A stretch of DNA of 64,000 nucleotides, taken from positions 1 through 64,000 of the forward strand of contig NZ_FPBH01000017.1 of NCBI RefSeq assembly GCF_900116445.1, read 5' to 3'. Source of the DNA: Paraburkholderia aspalathi (GTDB lineage: Bacteria; Pseudomonadota; Gammaproteobacteria; Burkholderiales; Burkholderiaceae). Shown piece by piece: positions 1-8,993 of the stretch (within the stretch, counting starts at the first letter, position 1; each line of letters starts with the position of its first letter). A program made the translations under genes and the position numbers. The notes below the pieces were generated by a model. It was not told where the DNA came from. It did not search any database and saw nothing but the letters and a program-made list of their open reading frames with translations.

Positions 1-205
1 CACCGCCGCTGCTGCCACCGCCGCTGCTTCCGCCACCGCTGCTTCCGCCACCGCCGCTGCTGCCACCGCCGCTGCTGCCACCGCCGCTGCTGCCACCGCC
101 GCTGCTGCCGCCACCGCTGCTGCCGCCACCGCTGCTGCCGCCACCGCTGCTGCCACCGCCGCTGCTGCCACCGCCGCTGCTACCACCGCCGCTACTTCCA
201 CCGCC
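1..205. repeat. 15-base tandem repeat encoding GGGSS units
   Basis: On the minus strand the tract reads as 13 complete units plus a partial one. Each is 15 bases coding Gly-Gly-Gly-Ser-Ser, and one unit carries an extra Gly codon. Units differ almost only at synonymous third positions (GGC GGT GGC versus GGT GGC GGC), and identical forms sit in blocks, as expected from slippage or unequal exchange. The repeat continues past the left edge. Confidence 0.9.
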
Positions 206-643
206 GCTACCGCTGCCGTTACCCTTGCCGCCGCCACTGCCCGAGCCCGCTGCGCCGCCGGCGCCATTACCGCTCGCACCTGCGCCACCGCTGCCAGCGC
301 TCGCCGCGCCGTTGCCGCCGCGATGCTGCGTGCACCCGCCGATACTGGTGGTTGTGCAATCGCGCGGACTGAACACAATGGCCGCGTCGTCGGCAGCGGT
401 CGGTTCATCAGGCGCGGTGCCAGTCGCCGCTGCGCCCGCCGCCGAACTGTCGTCCTGCACGCTTTGCGTCGCTGCGTGCGCGCCGCTCGCAGGCAGCGGT
501 GCATCGGCAACCGTCATCAACTTGGGGACCGCATCCGTCGACGCCGAATACGCGACCTGGGTGATCAGCAAAGCTACACCCGCCGCGATTGCCGTACTCC
601 GTAGTACCCCGAAGTAGTACTGATTGAATTTTGTGGTTTTCAT
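1..643 (-). CDS. Exported Gly/Ser-repeat protein, N-terminal part (runs off left edge)
   Basis: Partial gene: the reading frame stays open from an ATG at 643 to the left edge, 214 codons. A GGGAGAGA ribosome site lies just upstream of the ATG. The first 35 residues form a signal peptide or anchor (basic start, then hydrophobic IAAGVALLITQVAYSA). An Ala/Asp/Pro-rich stretch follows, then two cysteines eight residues apart (CTTTSIGGC), then a Gly/Ser/Asn-rich region. The last visible part is a regular GGGSS repeat of at least 13 units. The protein is probably secreted or periplasmic, and the Gly/Ser tract looks like a flexible linker to a domain outside the window. I do not recognise the family. 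It is separated from the peptide-transporter operon upstream by about 440 bases, so it is probably its own unit. Confidence 0.7.
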   Translation of the reverse strand, partial: MKTTKFNQYYFGVLRSTAIAAGVALLITQVAYSASTDAVPKLMTVADAPLPASGAHAATQSVQDDSSAAGAAATGTAPDEPTAADDAAIVFSPRDCTTTSIGGCTQHRGGNGAASAGSGGAGASGNGAGGAAGSGSGGGKGNGSGSGGGSSGGGSSGGGSSGGGSSGGGSSGGGSSGGGSSGGGSSGGGSSGGGSSGGGGSSGGGSSGGGSSGG

Positions 644-1084
644 CACGTCTCTCCCGAGGGGATGCCGACACCTCGCTGCCGCCATCTCCCACGCTGAATC
701 GCCGACGCCGGGCCTGTCTGAACGCGAGCCTCGCCGTCCCCCGAGTCTGTTTTGCGGATGCAAGTCAAACACCATCACTGTCTTCCCGGCGCCGTAGCCG
801 GTTTGCTGACAAACACTTACGTGCGCTTCAGCAGATACCGTTCAAACGCGCTTCGTCACGTACCGCTTCTTGTCACTGCGATTCGCGCAAGCGGCGCTCT
901 CAGGCTCTCTTCCGATCTCTTCTGGATTCGAATGTCTGGACAGTACTTAGCGATATCCATGCCACGGTCCGCAAAGCCTTGCGGCGACGGGCGTCGAATA
1001 GGGGTGTGCGATGGCCGCGAGGAAAAAACGCAGGAAAATGTTTCGATGATGAAACGCGTGGCCGGAAAGCCGCCTTATTGCGCG
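644..1084. other. Intergenic region, no gene seen
   Basis: This 441-base gap separates the transporter operon end (stop at 1085) from the Gly/Ser-repeat gene start (643), both on the minus strand. It should hold the promoter of the repeat protein, but I cannot pick a convincing -35/-10 pair. Open frames crossing it continue as antisense frames of the ATPase gene and look like shadows. I see no terminator with a clear U-tract. Confidence 0.6.
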
Positions 1085-3256
1085 TTATTCGTTGCGCGCG
1101 GCGTTTTCCGGCGTGTTTTCCGAGCCGCTGCCGGAGACCTTGCCGGCGTTGTCGCGCGCGGCCAATTGCAGTACACGCAGGTCGTCGACGGGGATATGAC
1201 AGCGGATGCGATGCGCGGACGGCTGACCCGCGTCACCGCTGCCGGCTTCGAGGAAGGGCGGGTCTTCCTGCTCGCAGATCGCTCCGAGTTTGCGCGGGCA
1301 GCGCGTGTGGAACACGCAACCGGACGGCGGCGATGCGGCGCTCGGCAGATCGCCGGACAGCCGTATGCGGGCGGTGTTGTCGTGGGCGTCGAGGGTCGGC
1401 ACCGAAGACAGAAGCGCTTCGGTGTAGGGATGATGCGGTCCGCCGAAAACCGCGGCTGCCGGTCCGATCTCCAGCAGCCGGCCGAGGTACAGCACTGCGA
1501 TGCGATCCGACAGATAGCGCACCACATGCAGGTCATGCGAGATGAACACGTAGCTCACGCCGCGCTCGCGTTGCAGATCGGCGAGCAGGTTGAGGATCGC
1601 GGCCTGCACGGAGACGTCGAGCGCGGACGTGGGTTCGTCGCAAACCACCACGCGCGGCTCACCGGCAAACGCGCGCGCGATCGCCACGCGCTGCTTGAGT
1701 CCGCCGGACAACTGACGCGTGCGCGAACCGAGATAGCGTTCGGGCAAACGCACGGCCGCTGTCAACGTAGCGAGCCGTTCGTCGATTGCAGCGCCGCGCA
1801 GCGCGGTGAGGCGCGACAACGCACGACCGATCAGCCGCTTCACCGAATGCGCGCGATTGAGCGCCGAGTCCGGATTCTGGAACACGATCTGCAGCGACTT
1901 GACCTGCTCGTCGTTGCGTCGCGTGACGCGCGCGGCGAGCGGTGTGCCGTCCAGTTCGAGCACGCTGCCCGCGTCCGGTGTGAGCAGGCCGAGCATCAGC
2001 TTCGCGAGCGTCGTCTTGCCGCTGCCGGATTCGCCGACGAGGCCGAGCGTTTCGCCACTGGCGAGATCGATCGAAACGTTGTCGACCGCGCGCAGCGGAG
2101 CGCCGGATACGTGGAATGTCTTCGAGAGTTTTTCCGCGCGCAGCACGAGAGCAGGGCGCTCGCTCTCACGCAACGCATCGCCATGCAGAGGCAGTCCTTC
2201 CGCGGACGCACGCGGCAGTTCGATTGCGCGTTCGTGGTAATGGCAGCGCGACATCTGATCGCCGTGTGCGGCACTCACGCGATAGGGCGGCGGTGCTTCA
2301 CGACGGCAGCGGTCGTCGGCGAGCCGGCACCGGTCGGCGTAAATGCAGCCTTGCGTGACCGAGCCGGGCAAGGGCAAATTGCCCGCGATGGTGTCGAGCC
2401 GCTCGGTGTCCTTGCTGCGTCCCGTGGTCGGCAAACAGCGCAGCAGTCCAACCGTATAGGGATGACGTGGCCGCGCGAATACGTCCTGGGTGGCGCCTTC
2501 CTCGACCAGCTTGCCTGCGTACAGCACGCCGACGCGCTCGCACATCCGTCCGATCACCGCGAGGTTGTGGCTGATGAACAGCACCGCAGTGCCGAGTTCT
2601 TCGCGCAGTTGCGCCACGAGATCGAGCACTTCGGCTTCGACGGTGGCGTCGAGGCCGGTGGTCGGTTCGTCGAGAATCAGCAAGGCCGGATTTGAGGCGA
2701 GCGCCATCGCGATCACAACGCGTTGCTGCATGCCGCCCGACAACTGATGCGGATAGCTGTCCATCACGCGTTCGGGTGCAGCAATGCGCACCCGCTGCAG
2801 TATCTCGACCGTGCGCCGCACGGCTTCGTCGCGCGAGACGCCGGCGGCTTCGAAGGCTTCCGTGACTTGCCGTGCGATCGTCAGTGACGGATTCAACGCG
2901 CGGCCTGGGTCCTGATAGACCATCGAAATCGCGTTCGCGCGCATCGTGCGTAACGCGTCCGCGTCGAGCTTCTGCACGTCCTGGCCGGCGATGATGATCT
3001 TGCCGGCCTTCACCTTGCCGTTACGCGGCAGATAGCGCAGCGCCGCCATTGCGACCGTCGACTTGCCGCAGCCCGATTCGCCGACGAGGCCATAGGCTTC
3101 GCCGCGCCGCACGCGAAACGAGACGTCCTGCAGCACTTCACGATCGCGTCCGCGCATCCGGTACGTGACCGTCAGGCCGACGACGGTCAGCGCATCCGTG
3201 CGATCGCTCTTCGAGACGTCGAAGGCGGGGAACGAGGCGGGCGGCGGGCCGTTCAT
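1085..3256 (-). CDS. Peptide-type ABC transporter, fused double ATP-binding protein
   Basis: Energises import through the two permeases encoded upstream. The 723-residue protein holds two complete nucleotide-binding domains of the DppD/DppF type. The first has Walker A GESGCGKST (59-67), signature LSGGMQQR (about 172-179) and Walker B LLILDEP (about 192-198). The second has Walker A GESGSGKT (408-415), signature LSGG (516-519) and VVVCDEP. After each domain comes an oligopeptide-transporter C-terminal region with clustered cysteines (for example C304, C310, C317, C338), as in DppD-like proteins that hold an iron-sulfur cluster. The ATG overlaps the upstream permease stop (ATGA at 3253-3256), so translation is coupled. 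Fused ATPases like this serve peptides, glutathione or opines; the substrate is not readable here. Confidence 0.9.
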   Translation of the reverse strand: MNGPPPASFPAFDVSKSDRTDALTVVGLTVTYRMRGRDREVLQDVSFRVRRGEAYGLVGESGCGKSTVAMAALRYLPRNGKVKAGKIIIAGQDVQKLDADALRTMRANAISMVYQDPGRALNPSLTIARQVTEAFEAAGVSRDEAVRRTVEILQRVRIAAPERVMDSYPHQLSGGMQQRVVIAMALASNPALLILDEPTTGLDATVEAEVLDLVAQLREELGTAVLFISHNLAVIGRMCERVGVLYAGKLVEEGATQDVFARPRHPYTVGLLRCLPTTGRSKDTERLDTIAGNLPLPGSVTQGCIYADRCRLADDRCRREAPPPYRVSAAHGDQMSRCHYHERAIELPRASAEGLPLHGDALRESERPALVLRAEKLSKTFHVSGAPLRAVDNVSIDLASGETLGLVGESGSGKTTLAKLMLGLLTPDAGSVLELDGTPLAARVTRRNDEQVKSLQIVFQNPDSALNRAHSVKRLIGRALSRLTALRGAAIDERLATLTAAVRLPERYLGSRTRQLSGGLKQRVAIARAFAGEPRVVVCDEPTSALDVSVQAAILNLLADLQRERGVSYVFISHDLHVVRYLSDRIAVLYLGRLLEIGPAAAVFGGPHHPYTEALLSSVPTLDAHDNTARIRLSGDLPSAASPPSGCVFHTRCPRKLGAICEQEDPPFLEAGSGDAGQPSAHRIRCHIPVDDLRVLQLAARDNAGKVSGSGSENTPENAARNE

Positions 3257-4131
3257 CGGTCGAGCACTCCTTGCACGCTATCGGCGATCAGATTTACGCC
3301 GACCACGAGCGAAGCGATGGCGCCGGCGGCGAACACCACGGTCCACCATGCGCCACCGGCCATCAGCGTGTACGACTCGGACAGCGCGAGCCCCCAATCG
3401 GCCGAAGGGGGTTGAATGCCGAAACCAAGAAACGACAGCGTGGCGACCGCGAAAATGGCATACCCGAGCCGCACGGTCGCCTCGACGATGATCGGCGGCA
3501 GCACGTTCGGCAGAATCTCGGCGAACATGATGTACGGCGCGCGTTCGCCACGCAGTTGCGCGGCGGCGACGTAGTCCAGATGCCGTTCGGCGAACACGGC
3601 GGCGCGTACCGTACGCGCGGTGATCGGCGTGAAGGTAATGCCAATGACGAGAATCACGGTGAAGTTCGATGCGCCGACCGCGGCCAGCGCGAGCAACGCG
3701 ACGATCACGAGCGGCAGCGCGAGCACGGCGTCGATTGCGCGGCCCACGACGTTATCGACCCAGCCCTCGAAGTAACCGACGATCAGGCCGAGGGCCGTTC
3801 CCGCGACCGTGCCGAGCAGGGTCGCCAAAGGTGCGATGGTCAGAATGTCGCGCGCGCCGACAATCACTCGAGAGAACACGTCACGGCCGAGCTGATCGGT
3901 GCCGAACCAATGCGTGCTATCGGGCGGCGTGAGCGAGTTGAGCGGATCGGAGGCATACGGGTCGATCCGTACGATCCATTGCCCGGCGATGGCACAAACG
4001 ACCCACCATCCAACGATCAACACGCCGACCACAAACGTGGGCGAGCGCAGCAGCACGCGCAACTGGTCGAAGCGCGGTTCGGTAGCCGGGCGTGGCGCGG
4101 GCGGCGCGGCCGGCGGAACGATGGTGCTCAT
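3253..4131 (-). CDS. ABC transporter permease, DppC type
   Basis: Second membrane subunit of the peptide-type importer, 292 residues. An N-terminal segment rich in Pro and Ala precedes the first membrane helix (about 33-52), followed by the DppC-type DPYASDPLNSL region and GTDQLGRDVFSR. The coupling-loop (EAA-like) segment lies around residues 185-220 (AAQLRGERAPYIMFAEILPN). The frame is open further upstream, but the ATG at 4131 overlaps the dppB-like stop (ATGA) and gives a normal family length, so I chose it. Its own stop overlaps the ATPase start in the same way. Confidence 0.9.
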   Translation of the reverse strand: MSTIVPPAAPPAPRPATEPRFDQLRVLLRSPTFVVGVLIVGWWVVCAIAGQWIVRIDPYASDPLNSLTPPDSTHWFGTDQLGRDVFSRVIVGARDILTIAPLATLLGTVAGTALGLIVGYFEGWVDNVVGRAIDAVLALPLVIVALLALAAVGASNFTVILVIGITFTPITARTVRAAVFAERHLDYVAAAQLRGERAPYIMFAEILPNVLPPIIVEATVRLGYAIFAVATLSFLGFGIQPPSADWGLALSESYTLMAGGAWWTVVFAAGAIASLVVGVNLIADSVQGVLDR

Positions 4132-5138
4132 TCGGCGCTCCTCACTCGCAGTCGCGGATTGAGCAGGATATGCAGTGCATCGGCGACGAGGTTGGCGACG
4201 GTGTAGACCACGCCGATCGTCAGCACGCCCGCTTCTAGCATCGGAAAATCCTTGGCCTTGGCGGCGTTGTAGATCAGCGAGCCGATACCTTGGTAGTGGA
4301 ACAGCGTCTCGACCACCACGAGGCCGCCGATCATGTAGCCGAGCTGCGTGGCGGCGACGGTGATGGTCGGGAGCAGCGCGTTGCGCAACACGTGCCGCCA
4401 GATCACGGTACGGCGCGGCAAGCCTTTGAGAATCGCGGTGCGGGTGTAGTCCGCATCGAGCGCTTCCACGGTGCCCGCGCGCGCCATTCTCGCGATGTAG
4501 CCGAAGAACACCAGCACCAGCGGCAGCACCGGCAGAATCAGATGCCGCAATTGTTCGAGCGCGTTCGCTTCGGGCGGATACGACGCTTCGATCGGCAACC
4601 AACGCAGCCACACGCCGAACACCAGAATCAGCACGATCGACGAGACGAACTCCGGCACGACGGTCGCCGACAAACCGGCGATGCTGATGGTGCGATCGAG
4701 CCAGCGTCCCGCGTGCATGGCCGACCAGACACCGCCCGCAATGCCGAGCGGCACGACGACGATAAACGCGAGCAGACCGAGCTTGGCCGAATGCGCCAGG
4801 GCGTCGGCGATAAACGGCGCAACCGGTTCACGGTACGCATAGGAGAGTCCCATGTCGCCGCGCACGAAATGCGAGATCCACTCGACGTATTGCGTCATGA
4901 GCGGCCGGTCCGCGCCGAGCTGATGATTGAGCGCGGCGACCGCGCGCGCATCGGCGAGCGGCCCGAGCACCGCGCGGCCGATATCGCCAGGCAGCAACTG
5001 GCCGCCCGCGAACACAATCACGGACAGCAGCCACAGCGTAATCAGCGACAAACCGACCCGCGTCGCCAGAAATCGCGCGACACGGCCGGCGTTGCCGCTG
5101 GGGACCGGAGAGGCGGAAGGGGTCACCGTGGTCGACAT
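4128..5138 (-). CDS. ABC transporter permease, DppB type
   Basis: First membrane subunit of the importer, 336 residues, with the binding-protein-dependent permease fold. A Ser/Thr/Pro-rich cytoplasmic start leads to the first helix (LITLWLLSVIVFAGGQLLPGD, the typical DppB start). About five further hydrophobic helices follow, with the coupling segment near residues 235-265 (LPRRTVIWRHVLRNALLPTI). It lies 90 bases downstream of the binding-protein gene and overlaps the next permease by four bases. The start has a good GGAG-type site (complement of 5147-5152). Confidence 0.9.
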   Translation of the reverse strand: MSTTVTPSASPVPSGNAGRVARFLATRVGLSLITLWLLSVIVFAGGQLLPGDIGRAVLGPLADARAVAALNHQLGADRPLMTQYVEWISHFVRGDMGLSYAYREPVAPFIADALAHSAKLGLLAFIVVVPLGIAGGVWSAMHAGRWLDRTISIAGLSATVVPEFVSSIVLILVFGVWLRWLPIEASYPPEANALEQLRHLILPVLPLVLVFFGYIARMARAGTVEALDADYTRTAILKGLPRRTVIWRHVLRNALLPTITVAATQLGYMIGGLVVVETLFHYQGIGSLIYNAAKAKDFPMLEAGVLTIGVVYTVANLVADALHILLNPRLRVRSAE

Positions 5139-5228
5139 TGTGATCTCCTGCCGAAGAAGTGCCGTGCGCTCATGCTTTCAATGGCTTTCGCGCCCACTGC
5201 TTTCGCGTTCACCGCTTTTGCATCCACA

Positions 5229-6893
5229 TCACGCGCTCAACACCGCGCGGTCGAAATAGAGTTGCGCGAGCGCGGTAAAGCGCACGCCGTTCACACCCTT
5301 GCGCATCGCGATCAACTGATCGTAAAAGAACGGAATGATCACGGGCGTTTCATCGAGCAGCAGCGTCTGGATCTGTCCGGAGATTTTCTTCTGCGTGCTG
5401 AGGTCGACCGCCGCGACGAACTGCGCGACCAGTTGATCGTATTGCGGGTTCTTGAAGTGCGCGGCGTTCCACGTGCCGGTGCTGGTAAGCGGCGCGTTCA
5501 GAAACACGTTCGGCACGCCGCGATGACCGTAATCGGTGATGCCGAGCGGCGAGTCGAGCCAATCCGATTTGCCCGGTGTGCCCGCGCCGTAGTACAGCGA
5601 CTGACTCTCCACCTTCAGATTGATGCGCACGCCGATCGCCTTCGCTGCGTTCTGCACAACCACCGCAAGATCGGGAATTTCCATGTACTTCTCGGTGGTC
5701 AGCGTGACGTCGAAGCCGTTCGGCACACCCGCTTGCGCAAGCAGTTGCTTCGCCTTCGCGATGTCGATCTTGCGTTGCGCGACGCCTGCATCGGAAGACG
5801 GAAATACCGGTGCGAACGGGCTGTCGTTGCCGATCTGCGCACGGCCCTTGAACAGCCCTCGCACCAGCACGTCGCGATCGAGCGATAACGCCAGCGCCTG
5901 GCGCACGCGCTTGTCCTTGAACAGCGGGTTGTCGTTGCGCATATGAATCTGGCGATGCGCGCTCGACTTCACGCCGATTGCCTTGTAGTCCGGATTGTTC
6001 AGAATACCGGCGCCGCCCTGCACGGTGAACGTGCCCATTACATCGGCCTGATGGCCTTGCAGCGCGAGCATTTGCGCCTGTTCGTCGGCGTAGAACGAGA
6101 ACTGTACGCGTTGTGGTAACGCTTTGTCGCCCCAGTAGTCCGGATTGCGCACGAACGAGGCGCCGACCTTCGCCTGATACTTTTCGAGCTTGAACGGACC
6201 GGTGCCGATGAAGCTCTTTTCATAACCACCCGCATAGTTCGCGGGCAGGATCACCGCGTTGAAATTGTCCGAGGAAACGTAGTACGGGAAGTTGCCGTTC
6301 GGTGCATCGAGATGGAAGGCGACCGTGTGCTCGTCGACGACCTTTGCACCGCCTTTCGACAGCACGCCCTTCAACACCGAGAGCGCTGCCGAACCGCTTG
6401 CCGGATCGGCGAGGCGATCGAAGGTGGCGACGACGTCTTTGGCGGTGAACGCCTGGCCGTCGTGGAATTTGACGTTCGGGCGCAGCGCGAAGGTCCACAC
6501 GTCGCCCTTATCGTTCGCCTTCCACGACAAGGCGAGCGCCGGCTTCAGCATGAGCTTTTCGCCGTCGTCGTCGATCAGGAACTCGCCGGTCTGGTTCAGC
6601 AGCGCGAGGCTCGCCGCATCGTTCACGGTGAGCGGATCGACGGCGCCGGCCGGCGTCAGGTGGGCTACGCGGATTGTCTGGTTGGACGGACTCGCTGCGT
6701 TTTGCGCGCGGGCTCGCGGCGCATTCAGCACGCCGCCGCCAGCCAGCGACAAACCGATCACGCTCGCATAGCGCAGCAGATCGCGGCGCGTGATGCGGCC
6801 GGCGATGAATTCGTCGATGGCGTGATTGCCGTAGGCGTCGGCGGTGCGGCGGGCTAGGTCGAGTTCGAGAAATCGGTCCGCGGGAGTCTTCAT
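5229..6893 (-). CDS. ABC transporter periplasmic substrate-binding protein (SBP family 5), Tat-exported
   Basis: Captures the substrate in the periplasm for the permeases downstream. From the ATG at 6893 the protein has 554 residues. An upstream in-frame ATG would add 21 unlikely residues ahead of the Tat region, so I prefer 6893. A twin-arginine signal is visible: TRRDLLRY with arginines at 36-37, a hydrophobic stretch, and a likely cleavage after ARAQ (about 64). Family 5 features follow (KFHDGQAFTAKDVVATFDR). Family 5 proteins bind peptides, nickel, opines or glutathione. Tat export hints at folding or a cofactor before export, but this is inference. First gene of the importer operon. Confidence 0.88.
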   Translation of the reverse strand: MKTPADRFLELDLARRTADAYGNHAIDEFIAGRITRRDLLRYASVIGLSLAGGGVLNAPRARAQNAASPSNQTIRVAHLTPAGAVDPLTVNDAASLALLNQTGEFLIDDDGEKLMLKPALALSWKANDKGDVWTFALRPNVKFHDGQAFTAKDVVATFDRLADPASGSAALSVLKGVLSKGGAKVVDEHTVAFHLDAPNGNFPYYVSSDNFNAVILPANYAGGYEKSFIGTGPFKLEKYQAKVGASFVRNPDYWGDKALPQRVQFSFYADEQAQMLALQGHQADVMGTFTVQGGAGILNNPDYKAIGVKSSAHRQIHMRNDNPLFKDKRVRQALALSLDRDVLVRGLFKGRAQIGNDSPFAPVFPSSDAGVAQRKIDIAKAKQLLAQAGVPNGFDVTLTTEKYMEIPDLAVVVQNAAKAIGVRINLKVESQSLYYGAGTPGKSDWLDSPLGITDYGHRGVPNVFLNAPLTSTGTWNAAHFKNPQYDQLVAQFVAAVDLSTQKKISGQIQTLLLDETPVIIPFFYDQLIAMRKGVNGVRFTALAQLYFDRAVLSA

Positions 6894-7225
6894 CGATGGA
6901 GTGTCCAGTCCGTTCTGCTGTCGGTTCTGAAGGGCCGCGCCGGATAGGCGCGACAAGGCGACTTATTGCAATGACGAAAAGCTGCAGCGCGCTGCAGTGC
7001 TGAAAAGCGATTTCAGTGTAAGCGATTGCCCGCCGGTTCGGCGCGCTTGCAGCGCGGTCCGGTCTCCGTTTGGCGTATAAAAGGGCCGGCGTGTGTCGTC
7101 ACGACAACGCTCGTGGGCTGTCTCGCCCGGCCTGCGCGAAGCGCACGATGCCGCAGCGCGGAAATTGCCGTTACGCCGTCGCCGCCGTGGAAACCTTACC
7201 GATCCTCCGCGTAGGCAAACTGGAT
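6894..7225. other. Intergenic region between nicT and the importer operon
   Basis: 332 bases after the nickel permease stop and before the binding-protein start, both minus strand. It must contain the importer promoter. I see no clean terminator with a U-tract and no gene with a convincing start. Confidence 0.5.
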
Positions 7226-8245
7226 TTACCGCGCAACCGTGTCGGCGCGGCGCCAGCGATGGAACAGTACCGAGCCGATCCAGCACGCCATGAAGGTTGC
7301 GACGATGCCGTAGCCCAGCGCGCCGAAGTGCTCGTTGAGACTCCCCACTGCGTCCCAAACACCGCCGTTCAAACCGAGTTTGTCCGACAGCAGTCCCAGC
7401 GCTTCGACGCCGCCAATGACGATCGCCACCACCGCCGAAACGAACGTGATGCTCGCGTTGTAGTAGAGCTTGCGCTTCGGATCGTCCATGGCCCAGCCGT
7501 AGGCGTGGACCATCAGCACGTTGTCGGTCGAATCGACCAGCGTCATGCCCGCGGTGAAGAGCGCCGGGAACACGAGGATCGAATACAGCGGCAGTCCTTT
7601 GCCGGCTTCGGACGCGGCAATCGCCAGCAGGCCGATCTCGGTCGCGGTATCGAAGCCGAGGCCGAACAGCACGCCGACCGGGTACATGTGCCAGCTTTTC
7701 GTCACGAGCCGGAACATCGGCCGCAATGCGCGCGACAACAGACCGGCGGGCGCGATGTTTGCCGACGTTTCAGCAGCGAGTTCGCCGCCGCGTTGGACGT
7801 GGCGATAGCGGCGCCACACGTCGCGCAGAATCACGAGGTTCACGCACGCCAGCACCAGCAGAAACACCGCCGAGACGATGGTGCCGATCGGGCCGCCTAC
7901 CGCCTTGAAGGTTTCGAAGCGGCCGTGCAGCGAGTGCGCGGTCCACGCAATGCCGATCGTCGCCATGATCACGATCGTCGAATGGCCCAACGAAAACGCC
8001 AGACCCACGCCGAGTGGCCGCTTACCCGCCTGCATCAGCTTGCGCGTCACGGCGTCGATCGCGGCGATGTGGTCCGCATCCACCGCGTGGCGCAGACCGA
8101 AGCCATAGGCGAGCAGCGCGGTGCCGAGCAGCAGCGGATAGTGGCGAAACGCGATCAGCGCCCACGCCCATGCGCCGAGATTGGCGGCGATCAGGACGGC
8201 ATACAGCGCGATGAGGCGAGGGCGCAGCGAGGCGGTCGGCGTCAT
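7226..8245 (-). CDS. nicT: NiCoT-family nickel/cobalt permease
   Basis: Secondary transporter bringing Ni2+ or Co2+ into the cytoplasm. It has 339 residues and about eight hydrophobic segments. The family signature RHAVDADHI lies at 52-60 in the second helix and is the metal-selecting motif. The second NiCoT motif LGFDTATEIG lies near residue 200. Metal preference (Ni versus Co) cannot be read from sequence. The gene starts 18 bases after the cupin gene stop, so the two are almost certainly co-transcribed, with the cupin first. No urease or hydrogenase gene is in the window to name the nickel user. Confidence 0.92.
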   Translation of the reverse strand: MTPTASLRPRLIALYAVLIAANLGAWAWALIAFRHYPLLLGTALLAYGFGLRHAVDADHIAAIDAVTRKLMQAGKRPLGVGLAFSLGHSTIVIMATIGIAWTAHSLHGRFETFKAVGGPIGTIVSAVFLLVLACVNLVILRDVWRRYRHVQRGGELAAETSANIAPAGLLSRALRPMFRLVTKSWHMYPVGVLFGLGFDTATEIGLLAIAASEAGKGLPLYSILVFPALFTAGMTLVDSTDNVLMVHAYGWAMDDPKRKLYYNASITFVSAVVAIVIGGVEALGLLSDKLGLNGGVWDAVGSLNEHFGALGYGIVATFMACWIGSVLFHRWRRADTVAR

Positions 8246-8263
8246 GGCTTACGTGAAAGAGGT

Positions 8264-8779
8264 TTAGTGATCGTGCGGATGCTTGTGAATCGGATCGACC
8301 CAGAAGACCGTTTCCGGGGCTTCCACCGCGTCGATATTCAGATTCACCACCACCGCTTCATTGTCGCTGCGCACCAGCACGCATTCGAGCGGATCGTCGG
8401 TGCTCGCGTTGATTTCCTGATGCGGCACATAAGGCGGCACGAAGATGAAGTCGCCCGGACCGGCTTCGGCGGTGAACTCGAGGTGCTCGCCCCAGCGCAT
8501 GCGTGCCTGGCCTCGCACCACGTAGATCACGCTTTCGAGCGCGCCGTGATGATGCGCGCCGGTCTTCGCATTCGGATGGATCGTCACGGTGCCGGCCCAG
8601 ATTTTCTGCGCGCCGACGCGCGCCGCGTTGATCGCCGCCGCGCGATTCATGCCCGGCGTTTGCGCGGTATTGCTGTCGAGCTGGTCGCCCTTGATGACCT
8701 TGACGCCGTGCTCGCGCCAATCGATTGGCGCCGCCGGTTGCTCGTCCTTGTAGTGCGGGTGTTCGTGATCCTGGCTCAT
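8264..8779 (-). CDS. Cupin-domain protein with His-rich termini
   Basis: Single-domain cupin of 171 residues. The core shows motif 1, with HHH at 76-78 and E82 as likely metal ligands, and motif 2 (PGDFIFVPPYVPHQE) with H120 as the fourth ligand. Both termini are unusually His-rich: H5, H7 and H9 at the start, and H165, H167, H169 and H171 at the end. No enzyme activity can be assigned. The position directly ahead of a nickel/cobalt permease in the same transcript suggests metal handling, as inference. The start has a strong GAGGAG site seven bases upstream. Confidence 0.85.
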   Translation of the reverse strand: MSQDHEHPHYKDEQPAAPIDWREHGVKVIKGDQLDSNTAQTPGMNRAAAINAARVGAQKIWAGTVTIHPNAKTGAHHHGALESVIYVVRGQARMRWGEHLEFTAEAGPGDFIFVPPYVPHQEINASTDDPLECVLVRSDNEAVVVNLNIDAVEAPETVFWVDPIHKHPHDH

Positions 8780-8890
8780 GGTGCGTCTCCTCGTGGGCGT
8801 TATTCCGGGCGGTCAGCACGGCGCCGTCTGGCATTTTTGCACGTTCAAAAACGTGTGTGTTGCCGGCTGCCGCAGGCGGCGTCGCGGACG

Positions 8891-8924
8891 AAAAAAAAGC
8901 CCATCCACAGGGGATGGGCCTTTT
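8891..8924 (-). terminator. Intrinsic terminator of fusA
   Basis: Stem GCCCATCC / GGATGGGC with a 5-base loop. On the minus strand an eight-U tract follows. It lies about 70 bases beyond the fusA stop. Confidence 0.88.
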
Positions 8925-8993
8925 GCTGTCTGCCTTCATTGCGTCGCATTCGATTGCCGGTTGCAGCACATGGCGTGTTGCAACCCGTAGCGC

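Noticed and set aside
909..920. CTCTTCCGATCT matches the end of a common sequencing adapter
   Set aside because: Only 12 bases match and the neighbours do not continue the adapter. A chance match is possible in 64 kb, so contamination is not claimed.
752..2695. Long open frame on the plus strand opposite the double ATPase gene
   Set aside because: It is a GC-driven antisense shadow: composition is Arg/His/Ala-rich with no domain, while the minus frame has complete ABC motifs.
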